Origin: Chalara sp. BL73
Taxonomy: Eukaryota > Ascomycota > Leotiomycetes > Helotiales
Length of the DNA stretch: 64,000 bases
Direction of reading: 5' to 3'
Assembly (NCBI GenBank): GCA_918026815.1
Contig: CAKJVC010000014.1
Location: 620,001-684,000 of the forward strand
The position numbers were made by a program, and so were the translations under genes. Below the pieces are notes generated by a model. It was not told the origin of the DNA and did not search any database. It saw only the letters and a list, made by a program, of their open reading frames with translations. Shown here piece by piece: positions 10,406-20,941 of this stretch (positions are counted from its first letter, which is position 1; every line of letters starts with the position of its first letter).

Positions 10406-12189
10406 TTAGGTGAGCATTTCGTGTGGAGAGCCATGGGCGTTTGCCCCCGGCACAAACATTTCTGCGGGGTGCGGTGATTGTATGAAAGCCGATTTGCCAT
10501 CTAGCTCTGACTTTATGTAAGAACTAGTATTGGCTGTGTACGATGTTGCCTGCGAGATTCGTGCTGCACGCGTTGTTCGTCGTCTTTTGAATATAAACCA
10601 GAATAATGTCCCAAGACCGGCGAGCACTGCAACGCCTCCAACCACTATGGCGGCAATTATTCCTCCTCCCAACTTTTTGCCAGTCTTAACCGTCGAGTCC
10701 CCTGGCACTGAGGCTTTAGTTTCGGTAGCGTCAGAAATCCCAGAAGCTCTTGCAGGAGTGGTAACACTAGCTATGTTGCCATTGCAGAATTCCTCCACGA
10801 CATTGTTTTGGCTATCGACAGCTACAATGTCTTGTTTTACCGTAGGGTTGGCTGCCCATAATGTGAACTCTTGGGAGTCTTGGTTCAGCATAACATATGC
10901 TGCTGTTAAGAATTGACGACCAAGCATGGGGAGCTCATTTTGATTATCCTGCTGAATAGAATTTATGACAAGATCTGGTTCAGAGCCATTTGCAAACCAT
11001 GCGCCAGTTGGTTGATCAAGCATTAGATTTGGAACCACAAGTTGATCATTTGGAATTCTGACAGAAAGACCTGAATCCAGTTGAAATATAAGGTCACCTC
11101 CGAATCTTGAAAAGGCGTCAGTGGTTGGAAATCACATATATGAAGCAATGTAGATGAACTTACGGTTTTACTTTTCTGTATATCATACCATAGTAATACA
11201 ACCCTAGAGTTCTATCGGTTGTGCGTCCGTCTGTAAGCCGCATAAAGTCATAAAAGTATGGATTGTATGGAAGTGTCACTAAGTTTGGATAATCTGGAAG
11301 AATACATGCAATGAACGCTGCAGACTCAGATTAGCCTAGTAGGCTCACATCAGTGCCATTCGGGAAGTTGAGTACCATGTTGGTGATAGTAACGAGCATG
11401 TCGGTAGCACAGGTGCTCTTTAGTTTTGACAGAGGGCTGGTGTAATTCGGTCCGACAACCTTCGCGCGATCATAACCTCCAAATATGAAGTTTCCTTCTA
11501 GTTGGGTACTTTTAGTTCCACCGGCTCGACCCCAGAACATGGACCAAGATCGTGATGCTATCTGACTTGAAGACTTCAAGGTATTCAAAACGGTAGAATT
11601 TGAGCCAAGCCCCATAGCAGCTTGGAGATGGTATCCTTGTTCACCTCAGCCAGCTAATGCAATACCCAGAGGGAACTTCCCCAGTGTGACATTTGACTTC
11701 AAGGTCGAGTTGTCTATAATAAAATCACATTGTGGCAAATCTCCCCCTCCAGCCGAAGGTGCATTATTGTCAGGAAGGGAATTTTTGGCTGCGATACCAC
11801 GAGTCGCTGACGCCAGCTGGTCGCATTGCTCTCCCCAATGTGTTATACAGGCCGGCTTTGACCAATCATCGAAGCAAAGCCCATTTGCACCGTATAGAAA
11901 TAAGTTGTTTAGAGGCCTATGATATGAGTAAGAACTGAACTTCGGAACTGGAGTTGCATAGACATACATATACCTACCGCCGGGGTAGGAACGCAAAATG
12001 TTGTTGTGGACTCCCAACAGATATCTCCAGTCCTCTTGGGGTGTTTTGATTCGATAAAGTCACATTGCCTATGCGAATCGGAATAGGAGAAGAAGCGCAA
12101 TTTGAAGAAACGAGAGAAGCTCCGTAGGAAATCACGAAGAACCATCTGCTAAAAACGTCGGGGCCCATCAGTAGACTAATAACAGGCAT
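10406..12189 (-). pseudogene. Membrane-anchored aspartic-protease-fold protein, interrupted by two in-frame stops
   Basis: Pepsin-like-fold (peptidase A1-like) fungal surface protein. Three exons join in frame: 12189-11978, 11916-11164 and 11105-10406 (about 555 codons). Recognisable are PRGLEISVGSPQQHFAFLP, PLNNLFLYGANGLCFDDW, CDFIIDNSTLKSNVTLG, MGLGSNSTVLNTLKSS, LPYNPYFYDFMRLTDGRT and, near the C-terminus, a single membrane helix (IIAAIVVGGVAVLAGLG) followed by KRRR. The classical first-lobe DTG is absent, so the intact family member may be non-proteolytic. Two in-frame stops break the frame: TGA at 11646-11648 in a LAG*GEQGYH context, and TAA at 11331-11333 in a SLLG*SESAAF context. Homology-like sequence continues on both sides. 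No GT-AG intron of normal size removes either stop. An N-terminal hydrophobic stretch (WFFVISYGASLVSS) resembles a signal peptide; the start could be 12189 or 12168. Confidence 0.7.
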
Positions 12190-12973
12190 CTATAGGAACA
12201 TGCTGAAAGCCTCGCATTCAACAAAAGGCACCATACCACGTTTTTCTGATGATAGGAGAGACAGTTCAGCAGGCTGGGAAGATGTTCATCCCGCCCCAAC
12301 TCCCTGGGCAGCAGAATCAACATTTAGCTCAGCTTATAGGTGCAATTCAGAAAACCTTACGCTTCCTGCCACTACCTATGGTCTGCGCTTGCAACCTAGT
12401 TCTTGACACTCATAGGGCATGGTTATGACTAGACACGGAAGCTGTCCTACTTGGCAATATACCGTAACATATTTCAACAAGAGGCACTGGCACGTATTTA
12501 GCTCTCCCCTTCATGGCTCTATTGTGCCTAGGTTGACATCACTCATGTATCTATGTGATGCGGTCCCTTGTATAGGTATTAAAAATTTTGGGTGAATATT
12601 GTGCAAATAATCAAGGCGAGCTGCTCCCAGACTTGTGAGATAAATTTTGAGTTTAGGTAATTTTATAACTGTCGGTCCGTCTCCATGCCATATGAACATG
12701 ACTGTTTGTTGTGATACACTGTTCCGTTCCCGCTTTTGGATTTAGACACATCCATTCAATACAACCTTGCTTATACTGACCCGAGGTTCTAGGACGCGTT
12801 ACAGTAGGACCAGCTATCCGTGCTTAGGAACTGGTGCGATAATCTCCCTCCTTTTGATCGCTTTTCAGACCACGAGAGGCCGCCTAGCCCAGGCTTTCCT
12901 TCATCAATCCCACGAAATTCGACGTTGTCTAGTTTCCAAAGAGAAACAGTCCTTTTTCTGATTGTTGTGGAAT
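12190..12973. other. Divergent intergenic region
   Basis: Lies between two genes that both look damaged. No coding frame with family features and no repeat seen. Promoters for both would lie here. Confidence 0.5.
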
Positions 12974-14430
12974 ATGCCCCATCCAAGTACGTTCCAATGG
13001 CGTCGCAGAAGAGTTTTTGTTGCTGCCATTTCTCTGCTTCTCCCGGTCACCACTTTCACCATTTATCATCCACTAGAGCATCAAATTCGCAACCACTTGC
13101 CGGGATCGAAGCAATCCATAACAGACGCCAAGTACTCCAATAATGATGCGGCTTATGGCCATCACAAGCTAGAATTAGCTCGAGAGTATCGTCTCCAGCC
13201 TCATGAAGCTCCAGCCTGTGCGGAGAAGTTTGGTCATCAGTAACTGGAAAAGTTCGTGATAATCTTACAGGATATTGCACTTCTGACTCTTCCTTCAACC
13301 TGACATGTTTTCATAGTAGAGTGCTGTCTAGCTCCGAGCTAGACTCGTTCTGCTTTGGAAGGTCAGCCGTCTTCGATCCCACCCAAAAGAGATTCAGGCT
13401 AGGCTGTCAACCAAGAACGTTAAGCAAAAAGGAAACCTCAGAAGGGATCCCTCAAATTAACGCTCTTCGAACTTACTGGTACGAAACCGGACCAGGCGTC
13501 ATCTTCAAAAACGCTGTAACAGTAGACTCGAGCCTTGAACCGACGAAGTCAGGATCAAATTTTACCATCTTGATCAAGCGCGAGATAGCAGACAACATAT
13601 GGCATGCCTTGATGGAGATTTGGTCATTGACTATGACTATCGATGTTCTTCGAATGACTCTGGATCCCGCTACAAGTGCTCCATTCTTTGAGGCTAGAGA
13701 TACAAAGAATACTCGTGTAGTTATCGTTGATAACCTCGACGATGAGCCATATTTTGATTTATGGACACTATTTGCCGAAAGACCACCAATTAGATTGAAA
13801 GATCTTCCCGACAGAGCAGAGCTTGAGAGCATTATAGTTCCTCTCCCTGGATCTTCAAATCCTATGTGGTCGGGTGACTGGGAGCCTCATTCTTGTGTTC
13901 AATCGGACTTGTTACGTACTTTCTCACAGCGAATCCTCGGCTTCTATAAGATCGGTACCCAGAGACAACACAGCGGGAAGCCTATTCTCACATTTCTAGA
14001 TCGAAAGAAGAACCGGCGTATCCACGAATCATCATCCTATCTTAAAGAACTTCAAGCTATGCTTCCGCATGTGGAGATCCAAGTCGTGGATTTTTCAATC
14101 ATTCCGTTTTCAGAACAACTTCGCATCGTGCGCGGAACGGATATCTTAGTCAGGGTTCACGGTGCAGGATTGACACATGGTTTGTTCTTGAAGGAAAACT
14201 CAGTCATGGTGGAGATTCTGCCAGAAAACTTTTATCACAAAGGCTTTCGCAACCTGGCTGGCCTTGCGGGCCATATATATTTCAGTGCGCATGGTAAGGC
14301 CCTTAATGGAACTAAAGGAGACTGGCAGAACGAAGATGTCGCATTTGAAAAAGAACGGTTTATGGAGCTGATCCAGGTTGGTGTGAAGAGCTTGTACAAC
14401 AGAGGCTCGTGGAATTACGATGTAAATTGA
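12974..14430 (+). pseudogene. GT61-family (DUF563/EOGT-like) glycosyltransferase with a frameshift
   Basis: Golgi/ER type II glycosyltransferase of family GT61. ATG 12974 is followed by RRRR and a membrane anchor (VFVAAISLLLPVTTFTIYH), then a luminal stem and CAEKFG. At about 13232-13243 this frame ends (TAA 13241-13243). Homology resumes in another frame from about 13235, as SSVTGKVRDNLTGYCTSD, LTCFHS and SFCFGRSAVFDPTQKRFRLG, and runs open to 14430. The catalytic part includes YETGPGVIFKN, DNIWHALMEIWSLTMTID and the EOGT-like motif GTDILVRVHGAGLTHGLFL. No intron of credible length reconciles the frames, so a 1-nt loss (or 2-nt gain) is the simplest reading. A sequencing error would look the same. 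If whole, the protein would be about 485 residues. Confidence 0.75.
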
Positions 14431-15107
14431 AGTTGCCCGGTTCCAATCCTTGGATGTAATCGAGGCTAAATGAAGATGCAAAGGAAAATTCGATGATGCA
14501 TGGCTGTGTTGGAATTTAACGACGGGCTCATGGACGATTGGATCGTGATCAACATGATGTTGTGGACTACTGGCGATGAACTCAGTTTTAGATGTCAACT
14601 AGTTAACCATTCACAAGCCAGGTTGGGAAGTGCAGAAATTGAGATACCAACAATCTCTCCATCCATAGTCCCACGCGTGAAGTCATCTGCCATCGAATTG
14701 AAAGACAACTAAGGCAACACCTGCTGCAATTACCAAAACCCTGGCAAGAAACAGGGCATAACCACGCAATTGTGATTTGAGAGTTGTTAGCATATATTCA
14801 TATTGTTGTCAGCCACCAGAAAAACAAGTGGAACCACTTTTAACAGGGTGTTCGCCTTTACAACAGATAAGTAGTAGTGATTAAAGAACATTTTCGACCA
14901 AGAAGAGCGATAAGATTTAAAAAGTCCCGAAACGGCCCCCCCCCCCCACTTTCCAGGTCGTCGTCAACACGCCACTAAGCAAACATGTTAGAAAAAAGGA
15001 ATTTTAGATCAAACATTTTTCCTTCTAAGCCCATGTTGATAGAGGTTCCAAAAAAATAAAATAAAAAAAGGTGTTCTATGATCATGGTGAGCCATGATCC
15101 GCAGTGT
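14431..15107. other. Intergenic region
   Basis: No gene recognised. It contains a C homopolymer of about 13 nt near 14937-14949 and A/T-rich sequence next to the tRNA gene. The T-rich minus-strand stretch just below 15070 can serve as the RNA polymerase III terminator of the tRNA. Confidence 0.5.
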
Positions 15108-15197
15108 TGCGGCTTCTGTGGATCGAACACAGTGCCTCCAGATTAACTGTCTGAAGTTGGCTTCAGTCTGGCGCTCTCCCAAGTGAGCTAAAGCCGC
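15108..15197 (-). tRNA. tRNA-Phe (anticodon GAA) with a 17-nt intron
   Basis: On the minus strand the acceptor GCGGCTT pairs with AAGCCGC, followed by discriminator A at 15108. The D-arm carries the A-box-like TAGCTCACTTGGGAGAGC, and the T-arm carries TGTGTTCGATCCACA (B-box). The anticodon stem CCAGA pairs with TCTGG around CTGAAG, giving anticodon GAA. A 17-nt intron, starting CCAACTTC, sits one base 3' of the anticodon, the canonical nuclear position. The mature length fits a standard 73-nt tRNA before CCA addition. Confidence 0.93.
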
Positions 15198-16846
15198 TTG
15201 GTTGTTCTTGAAATCCGAGTTGCTTATGCAATAATATACAGCAGTAGGAAATGATCCATCCGTGAAGCTTTCATTGGACTGTACCGTGATTTTTCTTCTA
15301 AGCGAAGCGGGGTATTCTGCACAGATTGGCCATTTCACACTTCTACACGCTCTTGTACAACATGTCAATTCGCGTGAATCACCCAGGTCACGTGTTAAAT
15401 ACTGACCCTCTGATAGTGATGTTGTCTTATCGGTGAAAGAGGACTGTTGAAAAGAAGGCATGAGGACGAACCAATGAATCCTGAGGCCGAGTAGCGAAAT
15501 CAAATCTACATCACTGAAAAGAAATGTCTCATGGGAAATTGATGATATTTCCAGAGGATCTTGAAGAAATGTTTACAGGTTGCTGAGTAAATCTCAACCC
15601 AAATTACCATGTACATATTAACGCCGTCATACTCTACCATAACCTCGCTGCTCCATGCGTCCATACAATTTTTACCCATTGTATTATCCCGGTTGCTCTT
15701 TGTAGTTGCCTACTGCTATCCATCACATGTGGTAATCAAAGTGAGTACTCCATTGCCCTGTCTTTTTTTTTTTGGCTACTCTTGACTGGTCTTGTTTGTC
15801 ACCCAAAAAAATACGTGCTTCCTGCCTTCCTATCAGCTTTTTTCAGACTTTCGCCCAGCTTACAGCCAATATTCAAACATCATCAAGCTTAGAGGAAAAT
15901 TTTGAATCATTAACACGATATAGCTTAAGAAATTGACATTTGATCTAAGATGATTCTGAATCTTAAACTCAAAGCTTCAGTATAGGCGAAGAACAGAACC
16001 CTAACCTACATCGATTTCTCCTATATGTGAATCAGGTTGTACCAGTATTATCAGCAGCTGCAAGCGTGCCTCGATACGGATAGATGGGTCACAACCAGCG
16101 GTGTAAACCCACAACAACATCAAGGATCAAAAGACAAGCAGAGCCCAGATGCGGACTGCCTCATGGACCAGCTACAAAAGCATCACAGATATAAGAGGTC
16201 ATAAAGACATATTTATACTTCGCCTTCTTAAATATCTGACCAGACATGTAGAGCACAGTCTTGCTCATTCCCGCCACAGGAGCCAATACCAAAGATGATT
16301 AAGTTCGTTTTCATTCAAAGCCACGGCATAAGCATCAATGAGCACCTGCCCCTGAAGGCTGCTCTCATTGTCTTGAATTTGCTGCAGCATCTGGGAAAGC
16401 TATGGAGATAGGTAATTTACAATCATGCATTTCCTTCCCACTTCGAAGCACCAAGCCTGTAAAAATGGGTCACGCTCACGCAGGAGAGATGCTGTTTCTC
16501 ATCCCATGCTTCAGGCTACCCTCCACATTCCTCTATACCTCTTGTCTGATAAGAGGAAAAAACGTGCGGGGCCACACTTTGTTTGAAATTTGGTTTCTCC
16601 GCCATGCCTGGCATTCAATGCAACGTGCCAGAGAATCCATACACATCATAAATGGATATGATAGGAAGCTGATGCAGTGATCTTAGCATGTGGACAACCC
16701 GGAAAAAAAGTCCTTTTTAATGTACATAATTTTGTCGTATCTCGTGGAGGGGTATGGTACAAGCGAGGTTGATGATTGCTGATTAGGTATCTTTGAGGAT
16801 CATATATGCCTGGGTTGTTGGAAAAGTAGGAAATCACTTTCTGCCA
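15198..16846. other. Intergenic region, 1.6 kb
   Basis: I see no gene here; frames are short and lack family features. A poly-T run lies near 15764-15775. The right end is the 3' flank of the BET bromodomain gene. Confidence 0.5.
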
Positions 16847-19754
16847 CTATTCTTCTTCTGAAGAAGAGTCATCACCACTGGACTCTGGTTCGTCAGGTTG
16901 CTCAACGGCTAGAAAGTAGGTTAGCGCATGTGTAATGACCAATAAATGGTAATAAAATGTCCAAACTCACTTGGTATGACCCCGGGCAGGACAGGTTCCT
17001 GAGAACCAGAACCTTGTCCTAGTTTGTGCTTGAGGAGCTCAATCTTAGCTTCTTGCTCTACCTTACTCATAGGCTTGTGCTTCTTCGGCTTAGAAACTGG
17101 TTGTGCTGGTTTTGGTGGCTCCTCGGACTTAAAGAGTTCCTCCTTGGTTTCCTTCTCGACCTCAGGGACAAATTTCATGATCATATCGTAGATCTTCCAG
17201 AGAATAGGCTCCGAGATGGTATCAATATCTAATTCCATCTCTCCATCAGAGTCCTGTGATTCAACGTTAGCCCAATCAAGGTGAAATTGTAGATGAAACC
17301 TACATTGACAACCTCTGGATTGACCTCCCTAATCATTTCAATCACATCCGCCGCCGCCTCGTCTGGTAATCTACCAATACCTCTGGAAATTATTTCCTTC
17401 TCAATGGTGTTTAATTGCTTCTTACGAGGGCCGCCTTTCTTAGTTGACTGTGCTGGTTTCTTAGCTGGAGCTGACTTCTTGGCACCCTTTGCAGGTTTGG
17501 ACTTCTTTGCCTTTTTGGCAGGAAGTGCAGGCGTCTCCTCAATTTTAGATTTGAGAAATTCTACCATATCCTGTTGCATTTTCAGAATATTAGGATCGGT
17601 CTTCTTGTTTGCCATTAGTGTGATTAGCTTAGTCTGCTCCTCAATCAATCGCATTGATGCAACGCTAGCGGCGGCGGCAGCGCCAGCAGCCACAGGCTCC
17701 TCATCATCCTCTTCCTCTTCGCTTTCGTCTTCCGAGTCCCCATTGATTGATGGACTTTGCGCAGCTGGAGTGTGATCAATAATATACTGATCCTTCTTTG
17801 CCCATAACTCATTGAACAGTCGTTGGAATGATTCTCCCATCGCACGGACTGGGTTTCCAGTAGGATTGAACTTGAAGCAGTTTGCAATGATTAGCTTGAT
17901 GTCCGACTCGAAATCCTTCGCTCGTGTATATTGGCCTGCATTGAGCTTATCTGTAACGGTAGAGATGTCCATAGGGCTTTTAATGACGGAGTGGTAATGA
18001 GGGATGCCTAGAGCAACAGGGTCTACTGGTTGCATGAAAGGGTTCATGAAGAGACCGTTCTTAGGCTTATTAAGCTCGGCTAGAACTACATCCTCACAAA
18101 ACTTGAGCTCTGGCGCGAATTTTTTATTCTTGGGTCGGGCAGACGAATAGAGAATATCCTTGTTTTTGGGAGGGTGAATCTGTCGCTTTGGTCGACCTCC
18201 ATCGTCTTTAGTAGAATCACGCCGGATGAGTGGGAGATTTGTGTTTGGGTCAAGAGGAAAGGTCTGGCCTGGAGCTACCTCGGGCGTGGTCGTGTTGACT
18301 CTGGAGGGCTTTCGTGCCGCAGCACCGTCTTCAGCAGCAGCTCTCCTCGCGGGCTTCTTTGGCACCTTAGGGACAGGTGCTGGTGGTTCAGCGCCTATAC
18401 TAGCTATCTTGGATAGGGTAGCCTCCACAAAAGTCACAGCCTGCTTCGCGATATTGTGCTCTGGTCCATTGAACAGGGCTGCGTTGCTGTGAATCAAGTT
18501 GAGGTCTACTTCGAGGCCCGCCGTAGATGTATACTCTTGATCTTCTAGCTTCTTGACTATGAGATCAAGATACATTGGGTTGGGGACTTTCGCAGCATAT
18601 GCAGCAGCGAAATCCGGCCATTTGATGTGAACAGGATCTTTGAAATTTCTTCCCGCAGCTGAGCGTGATCCATTCCTCAAAACTTTGATGATTTCTTTGC
18701 TTGCGTATGGAGTGATCTGCTTGGGACTAGACACACCCGTCTCAGCCGCGTTTGGAGTCTCAGCTTGTGTAGCTGTAACAGATTCGTCGCCTTTTGCAGC
18801 ATTCCCCTTACTCACATCCACTACGTCTCCGGTCTTTGCGCGTTTAGCAGAAGGCTGAGTCTCAGTATCGTCTTCGCGCTCCCGGGATACCTTGGCTTGC
18901 GATGCAGGCACATCGACCATCTCAACATCCTCACCTTCCAGGCTTCCTTCCGCTTGTGTTGATGACGCATTCGCCTTTGCAGGCTGTGGTTCATTCAGCA
19001 GTGAGCTTTCTGTTGGTGTCTTCGTCTCCATCTTAGTATCTTCGTTTTGCCCATTGACTGCTTTTGGTGATGTGGTTTCGTCTTTCACAGGTGGATCTGA
19101 GATTTCGGGCTGCACTATGGGTGCTCGAGACGAGACTGACTTAGGATCCAAAGTTTCCGTGTGTCTTATATCGGACTCTTTGGCGTCAATGATAGGAGGT
19201 ATTGTGGATGGCGCAGTTTTAATGTCGAGGGCAGACTCAATCGCGCTATCATTTGCAGCGTTGATTGCAGATTCTATAACGGTAGAAGGTACCGGCTGCG
19301 GATCACCAAATATTGGATCGTCGAGCGAGGAATTTGTTGCGATTGCTGCTGTGTTGTTCTCTTGTGACTCCGCTGAAAGGCTTTGATCGGCTTTAAGGTC
19401 CAGCGAAGAAGGATCTGTGTTAGACTGCGTGTCAATAGGTGAAGTACCTATTGTTTGATTCGACAAGTAGGCATCAGCATTATTGCTGTTGTGAGTCACG
19501 GTCTCCGAGATGGGATTGTTCAATGGTGAGGCTTCGAGACTCAAAGCTGATTCAGAAAGTGCGGCATTGGATTCAAGGCTAGCGTCATGGTGAATTGAAG
19601 TTCTGGTAAATTCATTTGATAAATACGTATACAAAAATGAGGGTGGAGAAAAGGAAAGGAGTGCGACCAAGACTCACCCGTTGATTTCTAAATCCGAAGC
19701 CACGGGCGACGTCTTTCGCTCAAATGCGACCCTTTCTGCGTTCTGTGTCGCCAT
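16847..19754 (-). CDS. bdf1: BET-family bromodomain protein (Bdf1-like)
   Basis: Chromatin reader that binds acetylated histones and links to TFIID/SWR1 in known yeast systems. Exons 19754-19678, 19602-17304, 17253-16971 and 16908-16847 join in frame to about 906 residues. The N-terminal ~300 residues are Ser/Thr/Asp-rich and disordered. A first, divergent bromodomain spans ~322-422 (PYASKEIIKVLRN ... VPNPMYLDLIVKKLED ... LIHSNAALFNGPEHNI). The second, at ~526-627, is canonical: FMQPVDPVALGIPHYHSVIK, PMDISTVTDKL, and NCFKFNPTGNP with the acetyl-lysine-binding Asn. An acidic stretch follows (~650-665), then a Lys/Ala-rich basic region, an ET domain ~748-820 (IEKEIISRGIGRLPDEAAAD ... ILWKIYDMIMKF), and an acidic tail ending SSSEEE. 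Introns are 75, 50 and 62 nt. ATG 19754 begins MATQNAERVAFERKTSPVAS. Confidence 0.9.
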
Positions 19755-20941
19755 GATTGCCATTAACAAACAGATCGCAGAGATCTGCGCCTGGAGGCAG
19801 CGACGATGCGCGACGGCAGACTAGGAAATCGAGGCCTGATGAATGCGCTCTTGCAGATTCCGATTCAAAAAGCTAATGCGACAGCGAATATGCTTGATCT
19901 ATCTCAGCAAAAATAGAATGTGAAGCTGAGCTTGTTGACAAAGACCAAGGCGTGTTGAGTTATGCGGGAAAAAAAAGTTCAGCCTTGCGTACCGAAGCGC
20001 GACCGATAATCGTAGAAAGTGACAAGGCCCTTGTAGATGAACCAGTCGGGATTGGCCACTGCTATATTTCGAGAACCTGGTAGAAGATTTTATTCCAGAT
20101 AAATCGAGAATAGTTGCCACGGCGCGATATCAAGATAAGGCTGTTTGTTGATGAGAACACGCGCCTGTTCGCGTCGCGAGGATATTCGTTAATCCGGCTA
20201 GTAATGGTTGGTTGATCCAAACCGCAAAAAGAACACCAAACAAATGAATGCCGATGCTTCTTTTTTTTTGGTGGTATAATATTATTGATGGAAAAACAGC
20301 GTGTTGATGGCGACAAGAGAAGTCTTTTAAATAAATTACAAAGAATAAAGAAAAGTGGCGACGCTGTGATGAAATAACTGCTGAGTGGTGATGCAGCCTT
20401 TATAGAGGATCCTTCGGGGGGCGTGGTGAGTATGCGTGAGCGGTGCCCTGGGGGGGTGTTGCGGTGGGTGGTTGTGGTCGCCGGAGTGAGTTCACCAATG
20501 AGAAGGCGGTCGCATAGCAAAATGGTGAAGGAAGAGTTGGAAGAATCAGAAGTGAAAGAAGTCGGGTCTTAAAGAGCTAGCCAGGGCCACACTAAACGAA
20601 AATTAAACCCATGCTCCCACCAGCCAATCAACGATCAGTATCTGAGAAGCGTAGATGAATGATGGACCCACCTCAGGCACTAAGCACGGACCTGGGAAAA
20701 AAAAAGAGTCTCCATGGGTCCTGGACAAGGGAAGAGGAAAGAAAAAAAGTTAAACAATTATCAACAGCAAGCCCCAAACTCGAGGCATCTGCAACTCTGC
20801 CATTCACCCAGGCCAGCCACAACAAGACAGATTATTCTGCTGTATTCGAGCCAGCTGCAAGCTTTGGCCACGGAAACACTAGCCTAGCACAATCATCCTC
20901 GATTTCCTATCATAAAAGATAAAAGCAGCTAGATATATGCC
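19755..20941. other. Divergent promoter region between the BET gene and UTP5
   Basis: Long open frames on the minus strand (about 20062-20520) have no recognisable family and low-complexity stretches, so I do not call them. Promoters and leaders of both flanking genes must lie here. A poly-T run sits near 20262-20270. Confidence 0.5.

Noticed and set aside
11302..11332. A 31-nt GT-AG intron that would remove the TAA of the protease-like gene
   Set aside because: Its length is not a multiple of three and splicing it would destroy the downstream frame that carries family-like sequence.
11632..11661. A 30-nt GT-AG interval removing the TGA of the protease-like gene in phase
   Set aside because: It would be shorter than any supported intron here and would delete residues (GIALAG ... 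GEQG) that look like conserved coding sequence. Kept only as a remote alternative to a nonsense mutation.
15009..15503. A 164-codon minus-strand frame across 15.0-15.5 kb
   Set aside because: It runs straight through the tRNA-Phe gene, and its translation contains the tRNA sequence, so it is not a protein gene.
20062..20520. A 152-codon minus-strand frame in the BET/UTP5 divergent promoter
   Set aside because: Low-complexity Pro/Thr/Ser stretches, poly-Lys, and no recognisable domain; better explained as promoter and leader DNA.
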